A stretch of 64,000 nt of DNA from positions 54,442 to 118,441 of the forward strand of contig CALSUG010000009.1 in NCBI GenBank assembly GCA_943789475.1, given 5' to 3'. Every line of letters begins with the position of its first letter. The first letter of the stretch is position 1. A program made the position numbers and the translations under genes. This document shows positions 17,851 through 29,686 of this stretch, piece by piece. The stretch comes from an uncultured Alphaproteobacteria bacterium. Its GTDB lineage: Bacteria > Pseudomonadota > Alphaproteobacteria > Micavibrionales > UBA1664. The notes below the pieces were generated by a model. The model did not search any database, had not been told where the DNA came from, and was given only the letters and a program-made list of their open reading frames with translations.

Positions 17851-20800
17851 TTACAGATTTTTTAACTCGCTCATAAATGGACCATCCGTCCATAACAACG
17901 CGCAACGAATATCATGGTTAGGATAAATACCCTGCACCAATATTTTGTAAGATTTTAATTGATTACAATATTCCACTGGCACTTTATTTGGATCTGTCGG
18001 TGGTGGGCGATTTGATTTAAAATCAACGACCCACACCGTATCATCCGTGACCAATAATCGATCGATAATCCCTGATATGATATCAACACGTCCATCATCA
18101 TGCTTTACCGTTCCCGTCACGGGAACTTCGGCCATTGAACCATTTGCAAAAAAACATTTCAAATTCAGGATGCGACAAAATAGCGCATGTTTCGCTCACA
18201 ATTGATTCTTGAACATCTGTTGTCACATCGGACGCTTGACGCTTTAAAAAATCGCACCCCGCGCGCTCCCTATTTTTCGCATCAATATCAGGCAAGTATT
18301 GCAGCAAATTATGCGTTAATAATCCCCGTTTAAATCGATAGCTATCATCAATTTGATAAAGAGGTGAACGAACGGCAAGCGGTGTCCCCTTCCATTTTTG
18401 ATGGCGATAAAATACGCGGTGGATGTTGATCCGCCGTAATGGTCTTTGTAATCCAATCAGGCATATTTGTGACATGGTTCGTAAAGTCATTATTCTTATC
18501 TTTACTATCCTTTTGCACATCATTTGCTGTTTCATAAACCAAGCAACCTTGGTAATCCGTTTGGGGTAACATAAGCATCTTCGGCATCAAAATCACAAAC
18601 CTGTCCCATGTTCTCCATCGCATTGTGAATAGAGGCATACCAGCATTTTTCATTCACATTTTTTTGAATTTTGTTGAGCGTTCCACATACAATCAACCGA
18701 TCCTCGGCACGGGTTAATGCAACATAGAGCAATCGATTATATTCATGATACGCATGGGCATTTTTTTGGTCTTTCAAATCCTTCATCGCATTATTTTGTT
18801 CGGCCGATGATAACGCCCATAATGGTCGCCCATCCTCACCCCACAAAAAACCATCATCCGCATTACCCACCAATCGTGGCATAGATGTCGTATCAGGTAA
18901 AATAACGATGGGTGATTGCAACCCCTTTGATGCATGTACGGTCATGATACGCACCAATCCATCAGCATCATCCAATTCACGTTTAATTTCGCTTATACTT
19001 GTCCGCATAACATGGACAAATTGTTGAATACCTGCCCCTGCATTTTTACCGTCAAAATCTTGTGCCTGTGATAACAATTCATCTAATGGATCAAAACAAT
19101 CTTCGCCCAAACGTGCCATCATTGCGTTCCACCCATTCATATTTTTACACGGTGTTTGACGGGTTAAAATATCACTGATCGCATTAAATGCATTTTGGCT
19201 TGGGATGGATTGGATCAACAATGATAACCATTCCACAATTGAACTATAGTTCGATTGTTTTAACGCGTTCCACAACGACCCTGAACGCCCAAATGCAATG
19301 TCTTCAATCGCGTTATCATTCAACCCAACCAAAGGTGATTTTAAAATACAAGCCAATGACAAATCATCATCAGGCATAGATGCAAAATCAATCACCGCCA
19401 ATATATCCAACACCGCGATATGATTGCTTATTTTTAAACGATCCGCGCCCGACACAGGAATATTTTTTGACTTTAACGCGCGGATCAAATGATCGACAAG
19501 CGCATTACGGCTCCGCATTAAAATCATAACATCACCCGCTGTAATTATCTTACCCGTTGATTTTAAAACCTCACCATCATCCAGCCATGTTTTAATTTGT
19601 GATGCAATCTTATCCGCCAAGGCCGATTGTGCGTTAAACGCAGGAACGGGTGCCAAAGGTAACGTCCATGGTGCGCGTTTTTCCTGTGCAGGTGCTTTGT
19701 ATAACGGCCACAATTCAATACGACCTGATTGTCCCTGACGGTAGGCCGTGTGATCATTATATACCTCACCACCCAATGTTAACGCATGTTGCATATCATC
19801 ATTTTTAAACGCCTGATCCACCAATGATAATACGGCTTGTGTTGAACGGAATGATGTGTTCATGGGAATATCCGCCCATGATTTTTCGGCTTGCGAAACC
19901 TGTGCTTCTATTTCCTTTTTCACACGTGCAAACATATCGGGATTTGCGCCCTGGAAACTGAAAATAGATTGTTTGATATCACCAACGACAAATAATGTTC
20001 TGTTTACTGCGTCTTCCTCGTGCGCGTTATAACCGCTGTAAAATTCACTAATCAATTGCCTGAATAATTGACCACTGATCGGGGGAGGTATCTTGTGCCT
20101 CGTCCACCAAAATATGGTCAATGCGATTATCAATTTTGTACAAGACCCACTGGTTCATATCACTGGTCAAAAGACCATGCGTTTTTGAAATCAAATCATC
20201 ATAATCTAATTTTCGGGATAACGCCTTACCTCGTTCATAACGCGACAAAATATCATGTCCAATATGAAGCAAGCATGACGTGGCAAAGGCCGTTTGAATA
20301 TTTTTAAGGTGATCGATGTAACGCATCAATCTGTCCGCCTCATTTTGAAAAATTTCCAAGGCCTGAGGATCTTGTTTTTGCGCACCAACACTGACCACCT
20401 TATCCGACCGTACACCACCTGTCGTTGTGAAAAACACGGACAGATAATCATCTTTTAATGTTTTTCTCTCTGCCCCAGAACGGGAACAAAAATCATGTAA
20501 AAATGCCGCCGATTGCTGGTTCCCCTTTGCGCCAAATTCAAAGGCTTTGGCCAATTGCATTATCTTATCACGTGGAAAATTTCTTTCATCAAAATACAAA
20601 TCAAATGCACTGTCCGCCGTATCATCTACATCAATATTTAGATGCGTGTAAATTGATTGGGATGCCCCATTCACATCCTTGTGTTCATTAATAAAATTAC
20701 GAATATTATGTCGCTGATTAATGATGGATTTAACAAGACTATCAAATTGTTGTGCATTTTTATGAAGTGTTAATATTGATAATGCATTTCCAAGATCTGG

Positions 20801-21365
20801 ATCACATTGCCCACTTAAAAAATCATTGAGCAACCCATCTTTTGCCGCAACCATTAATTGTTGCGCCTCCGCTTCATCCATCACTGCGAAATTGGGTGGC
20901 AAATCCGCTTCTAATGTAAAACGCCCCAACAATGATTGGCAAAATGCATGAATTGTTGTGATGTTTAAGCCGTTGGGCAAATCAATCACGGTTGCAAATA
21001 AATGCCGTGCCTTTTGCCGTTGATTGTTAGTCGGTGCATGTCCTAATAATTTTTCTAATTCTTCGTCCAGCTTGCTTTCACCGCACACCGCCCAATGGGA
21101 CAACACCTCCATCACACGCGCGATCATTTCACTGGCTCCTGCCTTGGTGAATGTGATGCATAAAATACTTTCGGAGTTTACGCCCTCCCCCTCACCTTCC
21201 TTGGGAAGCAATAGCCGTAAAACACGATCGGTTAAAACCTTCGTCTTACCCGTCCCTGCCGATGCGCCCCACCCATACATTATGGGATGGATCAGACGCC
21301 GTATTTTGTAACGCCGTTGCATCCGTACCAATTTGCGAGGCCAGTTGTTTTGGATCAAGCGTCAT
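17851..21365 (-). pseudogene. addA: Double-strand break repair helicase-nuclease AddA, interrupted by five one-base insertions
   Basis: AddA is the UvrD-type helicase and nuclease subunit of AddAB, which processes double-strand breaks for RecA. Reading across five frames recovers all motifs in order: Walker A GASAGTGKT, DEAQDTSPDQW, VVGDIKQSIFSFQG, IMTVHASKGLQSP, LYVALTRAEDRL and the C-terminal nuclease VVDFKSN. Each break is repaired by removing one base, near 21267–21270 (C4 on the plus strand), 20059, 18563–18566 (G4), 18386–18389 (C4) and 18148–18154 (A7). The ATG at 21365 overlaps the addB stop. As written the gene cannot make a full protein. The intact motifs and absence of nonsense changes suggest consensus error or very recent decay. 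Confidence 0.85.
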
Positions 21366-24314
21366 TATTGCCATCCTCCATCACCGACCATTCCGCAATG
21401 CGTTCCAAATGGGCGTAATCGTTGATATTCTTCCTTAATCATATAATCAGGATCGGGCGATCCCAAATACGGCATGTGCCCATTATGAAATGCGGTGAAT
21501 AATGCATAAACACCGTCTTGTGCCTGATCAATAATTGCTTGTGTGTCCTTCACTGTCTTTCCTTGAGCGGGTGTGACCTCACCACCCTCACCTGCACCAC
21601 TGAGGTTCCAATAAAGTAAGTCATAAACCGTATCTTGATCACCGATCACATTATCAAATCCACCTTTGGAAATAATCAAGGCCTCCAACGGTAATTGTGA
21701 TGACAATCCGGCATTTACGGCCTGTGATTTTGGTGGAGAACCCGTTTTATAATCAATCACGGCAATATGATTACCCAATCGTTTTTCAATACGGTCGGCC
21801 TTTGCATTGAGGGTGAATTCAACGCCATCAACATCGATGGTCATTGTCCCCTTACTCTCGCTATACATCGCGCCCATATCACGACGCCAATCCCCCTCGT
21901 ACCCAACGAACCAATTGGCCATTTTTTCAAATCGAGGCCACCATAAACCGTGTACTTCGGCATTATGCGGTAATGTCGCAAATTCATCACGACCCATTTG
22001 GATTAATTTATCCAATGCATCATGTGGCAAGGTTAATGTGGGGTACGTACATGTAAATTTTTCAATCACACCATGAATGATTGTCCCACGATCGGCCACA
22101 TTCAACGCACGATCGACCTGATCCATCGGTTTTAATCGTAATATCTTTTTCGCATATATTGTATATGGATCACGCATCCATTTTTCAATTTCTGTCACCG
22201 AAAATTGCGTTGGGCGACGGCTTATGTCTGGTGACGGTTGCCGGTCTATCAAACGGATTAACATGCGTTGATTTACGAACCTCACGCGCCCAATGTTCAT
22301 ATTGTTGCCCACGCGCATCAGGCCATTGATCCTGTGTAACATTTGCCGCAATCAAAATCGTTTTTAACCGTTGCAACCACCGTGACATTTGCGTTGGTTG
22401 TCCACCTGATTTACATGAACGCGTTATAAACACCTCCGGCGCGCAAAAACCACTGGCAAAATCATGCGCCGATAATGTTGTTTTTTGTTCTAATGACGGC
22501 AATCCAAAATTGGATCGCATGCCGCGTGACATCCAAACATCAAATCCAGAATCCGGTGGCCATACACCTTCGTTCAAACCCGATAAAATCACACGATCCG
22601 CCATCACCATCCGTGCTTCAATTTGTCCTAGAATGGATAATCGTGGATGTTTGCCGTATTTTGCAACAACACTTTCACCGCTCAACATCATTGATATAAA
22701 TTCGATGTAATCACCCAATGACATCGATGGCGTTACGTCATCTTGTGCAATTAAATTTTGGAAAAATAATGACAGGGCCTCCCCCGCATCACCACGCCAT
22801 AAACGTTCGGCACCGCTTTGCGTTTTTGTCGCGGCAATATTTTCCATTGTCTGCACGTGCGCGACCACCAATGATTTAATATCATGGAACCCATCTTGCA
22901 TATTCAATAATGGATCAAACATGCCCTCTATCGTATTTAAGAAATCCTTATGATCGGCGCTCCATTCATTGGGCAATCCATCTGGACGATTACCGCGTAA
23001 GACATCTTTTTCAACGGCGCGAATATGCGTCCTAAATTCCCCTTCATATGTCCCCCCGCCAACATATGTGTTTTTAAGCGCCGATAGAAACGCAATTGGG
23101 TCAACGGACATGCCCTTAAATGACGACACAACATGCCTGCAAAATTGCCCTAATGACGTATTAGGAAGGCTTGTCCCGCCACTATCATCAATATCAATGC
23201 CCCATTGTTGTAATATGGATTGCACACGCATGGCCCAATAAACGGTTGGGCGTGATTAGTGTCGCCGTTTTTTAACTGGTCAGGATCATGGGCGATTTCA
23301 GCCATCGCCAGCGCAATAACACTTGCCTCGTGATGATCATTATCAGCATGACATACAACAACCCCATTCACACCCTGCTCAATTTTTATACGACAACCAC
23401 CATCATACAATTCTTGCCACTGATGCGTTGTTGTTGCGGGGCGCATCATTTCGGATATCACAAATGACCGTGCTGAATTATCATCCGTGCCGATATTTAC
23501 AACATCTTCACGATTCACATGACAAACCGATAATAAATTTTTCAAAAGTGATTGTGGATGCCCATTTCCAACCTCGAACCATGATTTATCATCCATCACC
23601 TTGTCTAAACCCGGCAAAATGATATGTCCGTTTTCGCTCTCATTCAAAATTTTTATGAAATCTCGCACCACGGGTATCGACCCCGTTGAACCCGCCATAA
23701 TCACAGGTGTTTTGGGTGGATTATTTTTGTAATGCCCAGACAATGCCTTAATACGCATTCGTCGCTGCATACCAGGGTCAACCATCCCTATTTCATTAAG
23801 GTAAGCAGGCCATAATTCACCCAAAATTGTTTGTAAAAAAAGACACTGTAATCTGCCAATAGGACGCAAATTCTTTGTCCCCTAACACGTTTTCCAAATT
23901 ATTGATCGATATATCCTCGGTATGAATTTGATCAATTAAACTACCTAGGTCTTTTGCTACTGCAATGGCTTGTAAATAATTATAATTATCGGGAAAGGCG
24001 CGTTCGATCATTTGCGCCAAAATCATCTGACGACGCAATGATGATATCGCAGGTGGAATATCAACCAGCGCAGGATCATAAAAACCCACCTCGTCCAAAT
24101 CGACATCACCAATTGATTGCATGATTGGCAAAATACGCGGCTTTCCCCCAGACAACCGTAAAAAAGCCTCTTGCAGCGTACGCACCCCACGGCGCGTGGG
24201 AAGGAATATCTTAATCGCTGATAATGGGATGTTTTTCGATACCGCCAAATCATCGCAATATTGCGCCAAACTATGCGCAAATGGCAATGTCGGGGCAATG
24301 GTATACACGCTCAT
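21355..24314 (-). pseudogene. addB: Double-strand break repair protein AddB, interrupted by five one-base insertions
   Basis: AddB is the partner of AddA, with an inactive helicase-like region and a C-terminal RecB-family nuclease. The chain starts MSVYTIAPTLPFAHSLAQY at 24314 and continues through FLPTRRGVRTLQEAFL to the nuclease AVIDYKTGSPPKS near the end, preceded by FSVTEIEKWMRDPYTIYA. Breaks repaired by deleting one base lie at 23835–23841 (A7), 23268–23273 (T6), 23234–23236 (C3), 22212–22214 (G3) and about 21422. After repair it ends with a TGA at 21355–21357, overlapping the addA start by 11 bases. It overlaps the murU-like gene upstream by 4 bases. The same caveat as for addA applies. 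Confidence 0.83.
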
Positions 24315-25049
24315 GCATGATCCTTTTTAAGATGATCAAACATTGCATTAACTTCATCCAAATCCGCAGGCGTGCTTAGGTGATACCAATCACCTTCATG
24401 CGCTATCGCGTGTAAGGTGTTGTTGTTTTCACACCCATCCATAAATTCAAGAAATGAAAATTTTTCAACCGTACGATCATTCATGATTTTAGGATCAATG
24501 ATACGGATCCCCGTAAACATATATTGTCCTGTTTTATCATCTGATCGTTTGGCGATATTATTATCGCCAATATCATAATCACCCCACCGCCTCGGTCATA
24601 TCCATCGATTGTGTTGATTGAAGGAGGAGCAAGCATCCCATTTCATCATTCCACGCATTGTGTAATTGATCCAATGTTTGCCCCCCCGATGAATGCACCC
24701 AATATGCATCACCATTAATCATATAGAGCGGTGTATTCATATCGATATGAGGTAAAGCCTTAACCGCACCACCACCCGTTTCCAACAAATCGGTTTCTTC
24801 GGACAAAATAAATTCAACATCTGGGTATTGTATGCGAATATCATTCATATAATCATGCAGATGATTAATCGCGTGAAAGCCATTAATGATGATTTTGGTA
24901 ACACCTTCAACAATCAAATGATCAATAATATGAGTTAAAAGCGGTTGCCCATTCACCTGTAACAACGGTTTGGGCAAATTATCGGTCAATGGACGCATAC
25001 GCGTGGCATGGCCCGCGGCAAATATCATAGCTTGGGTAATTTTACTCAT
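24311..25049 (-). pseudogene. murU: MurU-like nucleotidyltransferase, one frameshift
   Basis: The protein is of the NTP-transferase family that includes MurU (N-acetylmuramate-1-phosphate uridylyltransferase, cell-wall recycling). The N-terminus is MIFAAGHATRMRPLTDNLPK; the later NGDAYW contains the metal-binding Asp. One extra G in a G4 (C4 at 24582–24585 on the plus strand) makes GTG GGG TGA. Removing it joins the two parts into about 245 aa. The usual MurU partner AmgK (an anomeric sugar kinase), commonly between tsaE and murU in alphaproteobacteria, is missing. The start overlaps the tsaE stop as ATGA. Confidence 0.75.
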
Positions 25050-25462
25050 GCATCTAACGTAATGCGGCGCGCCCCATCTTGCAAAGTCTCAATTGTGATA
25101 TCAACGGTTTTTTGCGGTTTTAATCCGCCCATGCGATCGGGCCATTCGATCAAACATAATTTTGCGTTCAATGCCTCTTCCCATCCAACATCATATAATT
25201 GTTCCGGGTCATCCAAACGATATAAATCAAAATGCCATAACGCATCATCGTCATATGTTTGCACAATTGTATAGGTCGGGCTGGGCACCACCATATCCGC
25301 ATCACCCAATATGTGACGGATCATTGCGCGTGAAAATGATGTTTTCCCCGCTCCCAAATCACCATGCAGGCAAATAACGCATGGATATTGCACCATATCG
25401 GCAATTGCACGAGCGGCCTTGCCCGTTTCATCTTCATTATTACAAATCCATTCTTGCGTCAT
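25046..25462 (-). CDS. tsaE: tRNA threonylcarbamoyladenosine biosynthesis ATPase TsaE
   Basis: TsaE is the small ATPase of the TsaBDE complex that makes t6A37 in tRNA. The protein shows Walker A LHGDLGAGKTSFSRA and the family blocks VPSPTYTIVQTY and HFDLYRLDDPEQL. I choose the ATG at 25462 (MTQEWICNNED, 138 aa). An ATG at 25486 and an upstream start at 25549 exist, but the latter would overlap the divergent reductase gene. It heads the tsaE–murU–addB–addA minus-strand cluster and is the only gene of it, besides trxA, with an intact frame. Confidence 0.93.
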   Translation of the reverse strand: MTQEWICNNEDETGKAARAIADMVQYPCVICLHGDLGAGKTSFSRAMIRHILGDADMVVPSPTYTIVQTYDDDALWHFDLYRLDDPEQLYDVGWEEALNAKLCLIEWPDRMGGLKPQKTVDITIETLQDGARRITLDA

Positions 25463-25490
25463 GGCCCTATCATAATTATGGTTCATCATC

Positions 25491-26516
25491 ATGGAAAGTG
25501 TAAAAACAGATATTGTTGTGGTTGGCGCAGGCCCCGTTGGATTATTCACCGTATTTCAATGCGGAATGTTGAATATAAAATGCCACGTCGTGGATTCGTT
25601 ACCCGACATTGGCGGGCAATGTACCGCGCTTTACCCCGAAAAACCAATTTATGATATTCCCGCGCAACCTGTTATTACGGGCGGCGACCTGATTACATCA
25701 CTACAAGCACAAGCCGCACCATTTAACCCTACATACCATTTAGGACAACAAGTCATATCACTGGATAAAGATGGTGATGTATGGCATGTCACGACATCCA
25801 AAGACACAAAAATTGAATGTAAAGCCATCATCATTGCCGCGGGTGCAGGTGCATTTGGCCCCAACCGTCCGCCGCTTGAAAATTTAGTCCAATACGAGGA
25901 AACATCCGTGTTTTACATGGTGCGTGATCGCGCACAATTTAGTGATAAGAACATTATGATTGCCGGTGGTGGTGATTCCGCCATTGATTGGGCGATTTCA
26001 TTATTTGATGTGGCAAAAAAAATAACGGTTATTCACCGCCGTGATAAATTCCGCGCCATGCCTGAATCCGTTGCAAAAATGAATGAATTGGCCGCGCAAC
26101 ATCCAGATAAATTAGAAATCTTAACACCCTATCAATTATCTGAACTACACGGCAATAATGGTGTATTGGATAATGTAACACTCACATCCATGAATGGCGA
26201 TAAACGCGATGTAGCGACAGATGCCCTTCTCGCCTTTTACGGTCTTGTGCCACAACTGGGCCCTATTGCAAATTGGAATTTAAACCTTGATGGTCAAACA
26301 ATTACCGTTGATCCATCAACATGCGAAACATCGGTATCATCCATCTATGCCGTGGGTGACATCGCATCCTATGATAAGAAATTAAAATTAATTTTAACGG
26401 GCTTTGCCGAGGTCGCCAGCGCCGCCCACGACGCGCATCGTTATATTTATCCTGACACCGCCCTGCATTTTGAGTATTCAACGAGTAAGGGTGTGGGGGT
26501 AGTGATAGAATTCTAG
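25491..26516 (+). CDS. Ferredoxin/flavodoxin–NADP+ reductase (thioredoxin reductase-like, YumC type)
   Basis: A 341-aa FAD/NAD(P)-dependent oxidoreductase with an N-terminal FAD dinucleotide-binding motif (IVVVGAGPVGLFTVFQCGML), SLPDIGGQCTALYPEKPIYD typical of type-2 ferredoxin–NADP reductases, the NADPH-binding IMIAGGGDSAIDWA, and the C-terminal FAD block SIYAVGDIASY. It lacks the CxxC redox pair of thioredoxin reductases. It would exchange electrons between NADPH and ferredoxin or flavodoxin in the cytosol. It is transcribed divergently from tsaE, whose start lies only about 30 bases away, and its stop overlaps the next convergent gene by four bases. Confidence 0.93.
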   Translation: MESVKTDIVVVGAGPVGLFTVFQCGMLNIKCHVVDSLPDIGGQCTALYPEKPIYDIPAQPVITGGDLITSLQAQAAPFNPTYHLGQQVISLDKDGDVWHVTTSKDTKIECKAIIIAAGAGAFGPNRPPLENLVQYEETSVFYMVRDRAQFSDKNIMIAGGGDSAIDWAISLFDVAKKITVIHRRDKFRAMPESVAKMNELAAQHPDKLEILTPYQLSELHGNNGVLDNVTLTSMNGDKRDVATDALLAFYGLVPQLGPIANWNLNLDGQTITVDPSTCETSVSSIYAVGDIASYDKKLKLILTGFAEVASAAHDAHRYIYPDTALHFEYSTSKGVGVVIEF

Positions 26517-26761
26517 TAAAAAAGCCCAAGAGAAACTTTATTAGGGTACTCTTTCTCTAAAAATTCTTCCAATGCTTCATATTTTGTTTCATCCAAAATC
26601 GCTACAGCCGTTGGTCTTGCCTCAGAGGCAAATATACCTGTGATATCAAATTCTTCTTCAAGGCAAGAAAGAACATCTTCAGGAAAAACCCTTTCATCCT
26701 GATCTGTAGCCTTACTTGAATCTAACCAAACAAGAGTGATGGGAACAGCATTATCATCCAT
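26513..26761 (-). CDS. Hypothetical small acidic protein (82 aa)
   Basis: This short, acidic protein (rich in Glu/Asp, no signal peptide or membrane segment) is convergent with the reductase gene, and their stop codons overlap. It has an alternating beta/alpha look (PITLVWLDSS; FPEDVLSCLEEEF; TAVAILDETKYEALEEFL). No family is recognised. The even composition supports a real gene, but the evidence is modest. Confidence 0.5.
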   Translation of the reverse strand: MDDNAVPITLVWLDSSKATDQDERVFPEDVLSCLEEEFDITGIFASEARPTAVAILDETKYEALEEFLEKEYPNKVSLGLFY

Positions 26762-26823
26762 ACAATATTCATATCACACTATTTTACAGAGGTGTATTGT
26801 TTTTATCACACAAGCAAAAACAT

Positions 26824-29095
26824 CTATTTCGGTAATGTAATTGTGACCGTTGTTCCCTCACCAAGGACGCTATCGATATTTAATTGTCCGCCATGCTAGG
26901 TCAATAATATTCTTGGCCAACGTCAGCCCAAGCCCTGTTGATTGTTTCGCCGTACCGTCTTCACCTTTGGTCGTTGATTGGAACGGTTCGAATATTTTTT
27001 CTTTTTCTTCGTCTGGAATGCCAATACCGTTGTCTTTGATAACAATCGCAATATTGTCTTTATCATCAGTTAGGGAGAGTTCTATTTTCCCTCCACCAGG
27101 GGTGTAGTTAATCGCGTTACGAATGATATTGACCAAGGCTTGTTTCAACCGCGTTTCATCAACAATGAATGTGCCCAAGGGGGTTAATGGTTTCTTATAC
27201 TTAATTTTGAGCGTTTCCATCCCCGCCCAATCACGCGTTAATTCATACACATTATCCAACAAATCACCAATATCAACGGCATCTTTATCAAGACGCAGGT
27301 ATCCCGCCTCAATCGATGATAAATCCAAAATATCATTGATGAGTGAGGCCAAACGATCCGTAGCATCATTAATTCCTTGCGTATATTCACGTTGTTTATC
27401 ATTAATTTCACCAAAATATTCATTATTCAATATTTCTGCAAACCCTGAGATCGCGTTCAATGGTGTTCGCAATTGATAGGATACATTGGCCAAAAAATCT
27501 GTTTTTAATTTTTCAGCATCAACCAACGCCTTATTTTTTTCCTCTAGCGCATCTTGTACACGGCTACTGTCTGTAATATCACGATAGGTCACCATCACAC
27601 CGCCATCGGGAAGTGATACCGCGCTACAATCCAAAATAACATCATCACTGCGGATTATTTTTTCGTGCAAATCATTACGATCAATCGCATGGGCAACAAG
27701 ACGATCTTTAATATCATCCCATTTTGCCTTTTTCCCTTTAAAGAATTTCTTCTTCTTTTCTACCAACTCAGTAATATGTGGTTTGGCATCTGTATCTTCT
27801 GGATGCATGCCCCACAATTTAAGGTAAGACGGATTATATAATTGTAAACGTCCGTCCGGTCCAAACACAGCAACCCCTTCGCCCAAATTATCCAATGTCT
27901 CGCGTTGTACCGCGATAAGAGTGTTATAGGATGATTCTAATTCTAATCGGCTGGTCACATTTTCGAATGTCATCATCAATCCCCCCATGGGATGTGGAAC
28001 GACCATTAAACGTACAGCCTCACCACCGGGTAAATACATCATGTCCTGATGTTGATCCATCAACCCCGTAAACATATCCAACCATTCTTTTTTATAATCT
28101 TTGAAATTCGCCTGCTCAGGCAGTTTACGATTTTCACGCAGCTTTTCTAGTATATCGCCAAGGGTTGGTTGAGCATTGAGCCATTGGTCTTCTAACCCCC
28201 ACAATCCTGAGAATGCCTGATTATAAAATTCCAACCCATGATCTGCACCAAAAATCGCAATCGCGGTTGTTAATTGCTCTAACAACTCAGCATTTGCTGT
28301 GACATAGCGTTTTAATTGCGCACGCAAGTCTTCTTGTTCCGTAATGTCATGTGCACTATGCGCTACAAATTCATTATCTTGATTTGGTGATACATAAATA
28401 TCCATCAAATGGCGTTTACCATTCAAAATAACCCGCCCTGTCGACGAATCACTATCTCCACTATCCAACGCACTTTTTGACATTTCCTGAACAGATACTT
28501 TATACGCATCACTTAAAATGGGTTGAAAACCATCGCTCTGATCTAGAATTTCTTTACGTTCCTTACCAACAAGATCTTCATAAACTTTATTACAGCACTG
28601 AACCTGTTGTTTCTCATTTGTAACCCATATTGCCTGTGGTAAATGGTCAAATATCGAACGATACCTTGTAATGTTTTTTTCTAATTCCTGTAAAATATCA
28701 TCTTTATCATCTAATGCATTGCGCTCCAATGTTGTATCTTCTGCCCATAAAACATCATATTGCTCAACACCGTCTAAATCCTGCCCTTTCATCCCGTGCA
28801 AAGTAATCGTTTTTTGAGAATTAGACACACGCACACTTAATGAAAATGGCTCATTATCTTTTTGTAAGGCAAATATCATCCCCTCAAGCGCAGCAGCGTC
28901 CGATGGCAAAATAGTTGTTTGTATGTCACGAATTGATTGAATTGAATTCATTCCAAATAAATCGGGAAAACCACGTGACCAAATTGCAGGACCATGAGCG
29001 TTCCATCCACAATATTCGAATGGTAAGGCGTCCATGAACGCTTCCATCCGTCTTTTATCTTTATAATCTCGTGTTTTAAATCCAAATATCGCCAT
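26824..29095 (-). CDS. divL: DivL-type PAS sensor pseudo-histidine kinase with Tyr in place of the catalytic His; C-terminal frameshift
   Basis: The protein (~757 aa) has at least three PAS domains (around RYRSIFDHLPQAIWVT, EQLTTAIAIFGADHG and DNLGEGVAVFGPDGR), then a HisKA dimerisation domain and an HATPase domain (NIIRNAINYTP, IKDNGIGIP, GLGLTLAKNIID). In the H-box the phospho-acceptor His is a Tyr (NVSYQLRTPLN; codon 27476–27478, residue ~540), the hallmark of DivL, which acts in the DivK–CckA–CtrA cell-cycle pathway. Its position near tsaE fits alphaproteobacterial synteny. An extra base near 26896–26899 disturbs the last ~25 residues; the other frame ends at 26824. The start chosen (29095) gives MAIFGFKTRDYKD. 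Confidence 0.88.
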
Positions 29096-29146
29096 GGGCG
29101 CAATGGTATCATGGCTTTCCACACGAAAAAAGACATGAAAAAACAC

Positions 29147-29173
29147 TTGACATGTACGGGACATATTTATAAT
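29147..29173 (+). promoter_or_regulatory. Putative promoter of the rpsM–rplQ operon
   Basis: A consensus TTGACA (29147–29152) and a consensus TATAAT (29168–29173) lie between the divergent divL start and rpsM. The spacer is 15 bases, shorter than the usual 16–18, which may lower basal strength or require a factor. Transcription would start near 29180, leaving a ~110-nt leader. Confidence 0.6.
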
Positions 29174-29193
29174 GTGCGCTCATCTTTAAGGAT

Positions 29194-29250
29194 AAACGCG
29201 GAATCTCCGTGTGCGTTTCTTATTGGTTTACGAACTGGTATTACGGTTCG
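29194..29250 (+). promoter_or_regulatory. Structured 5' leader of the rpsM operon
   Basis: Two hairpins can form in the leader. One pairs AAACGC (29194–29199) with GCGTTT (29213–29218), enclosing GGA/TCC; an alternative pairs ACGCGGA with TCCGTGT (29196–29212). The other pairs CGAAC (29231–29235) with GTTCG (29246–29250). Alpha operons are often autoregulated by a ribosomal protein binding such a leader (S4 in E. coli). S4 is not encoded here, so a different ligand would be needed. The regulatory role is inferred. Confidence 0.4.
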
Positions 29251-29288
29251 GCTTGAAATTGAAACATAGAAATGAAGGAGTAGCTAAA

Positions 29289-29672
29289 TTGGCTCGTATT
29301 GCAGGTGTAAACCTACCCACAAATAAACGTGTGCACATTGCCTTGACTTATATTCACGGTATTGGTCGCACATCAGCAAAAGATATAATGACGAAAATCG
29401 GACATGTCGCAAAACATGCAGACGATTACCCTCGTCTAAACGAAATGTCAGAAGAAGATTTGACAAAGGTTCGTGAAATCATCGACACAGATTATGAAGT
29501 TGAAGGTGACAAACGTCGTAATGTATCAATGGCGATTAAACGTCTCCTTGATATGGCATGTTACCGTGGTCTTCGCCACAGAAAAGGCCTTCCTGTTCGT
29601 GGTCAAAATTGTAAAAACAACGCACGCACTCGCAAAGGCCCTGCAAAGGCTATTGCTGGTAAAAAGAAATAA
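29289..29672 (+). CDS. rpsM: 30S ribosomal protein S13 (TTG start)
   Basis: S13 (127 aa) lies at the 30S head and contacts the 50S subunit. Conserved blocks: [45 protein letters not shown] and NARTRKGP. The start must be the TTG at 29289: it gives exactly the universal N-terminus (M)ARIAGV and has AAGGAG eight bases upstream. No in-frame ATG is available. The gene is separated here from secY and adk, which usually precede it, by its own promoter. Confidence 0.96.
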   Translation: MARIAGVNLPTNKRVHIALTYIHGIGRTSAKDIMTKIGHVAKHADDYPRLNEMSEEDLTKVREIIDTDYEVEGDKRRNVSMAIKRLLDMACYRGLRHRKGLPVRGQNCKNNARTRKGPAKAIAGKKK

Positions 29673-29686
29673 GGAGGGCATAACAG

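Noticed and set aside
17851..24314. Programmed ribosomal frameshifting in addA/addB
   Set aside because: Ten shifts in two genes at unrelated sequences, without a common slippery motif, cannot be a programmed signal.
29211..29288. N-terminal extension of S13 from a GTG
   Set aside because: Adds 26 non-conserved residues, has no Shine-Dalgarno, and lies in the structured leader; TTG 29289 fits the universal N-terminus.
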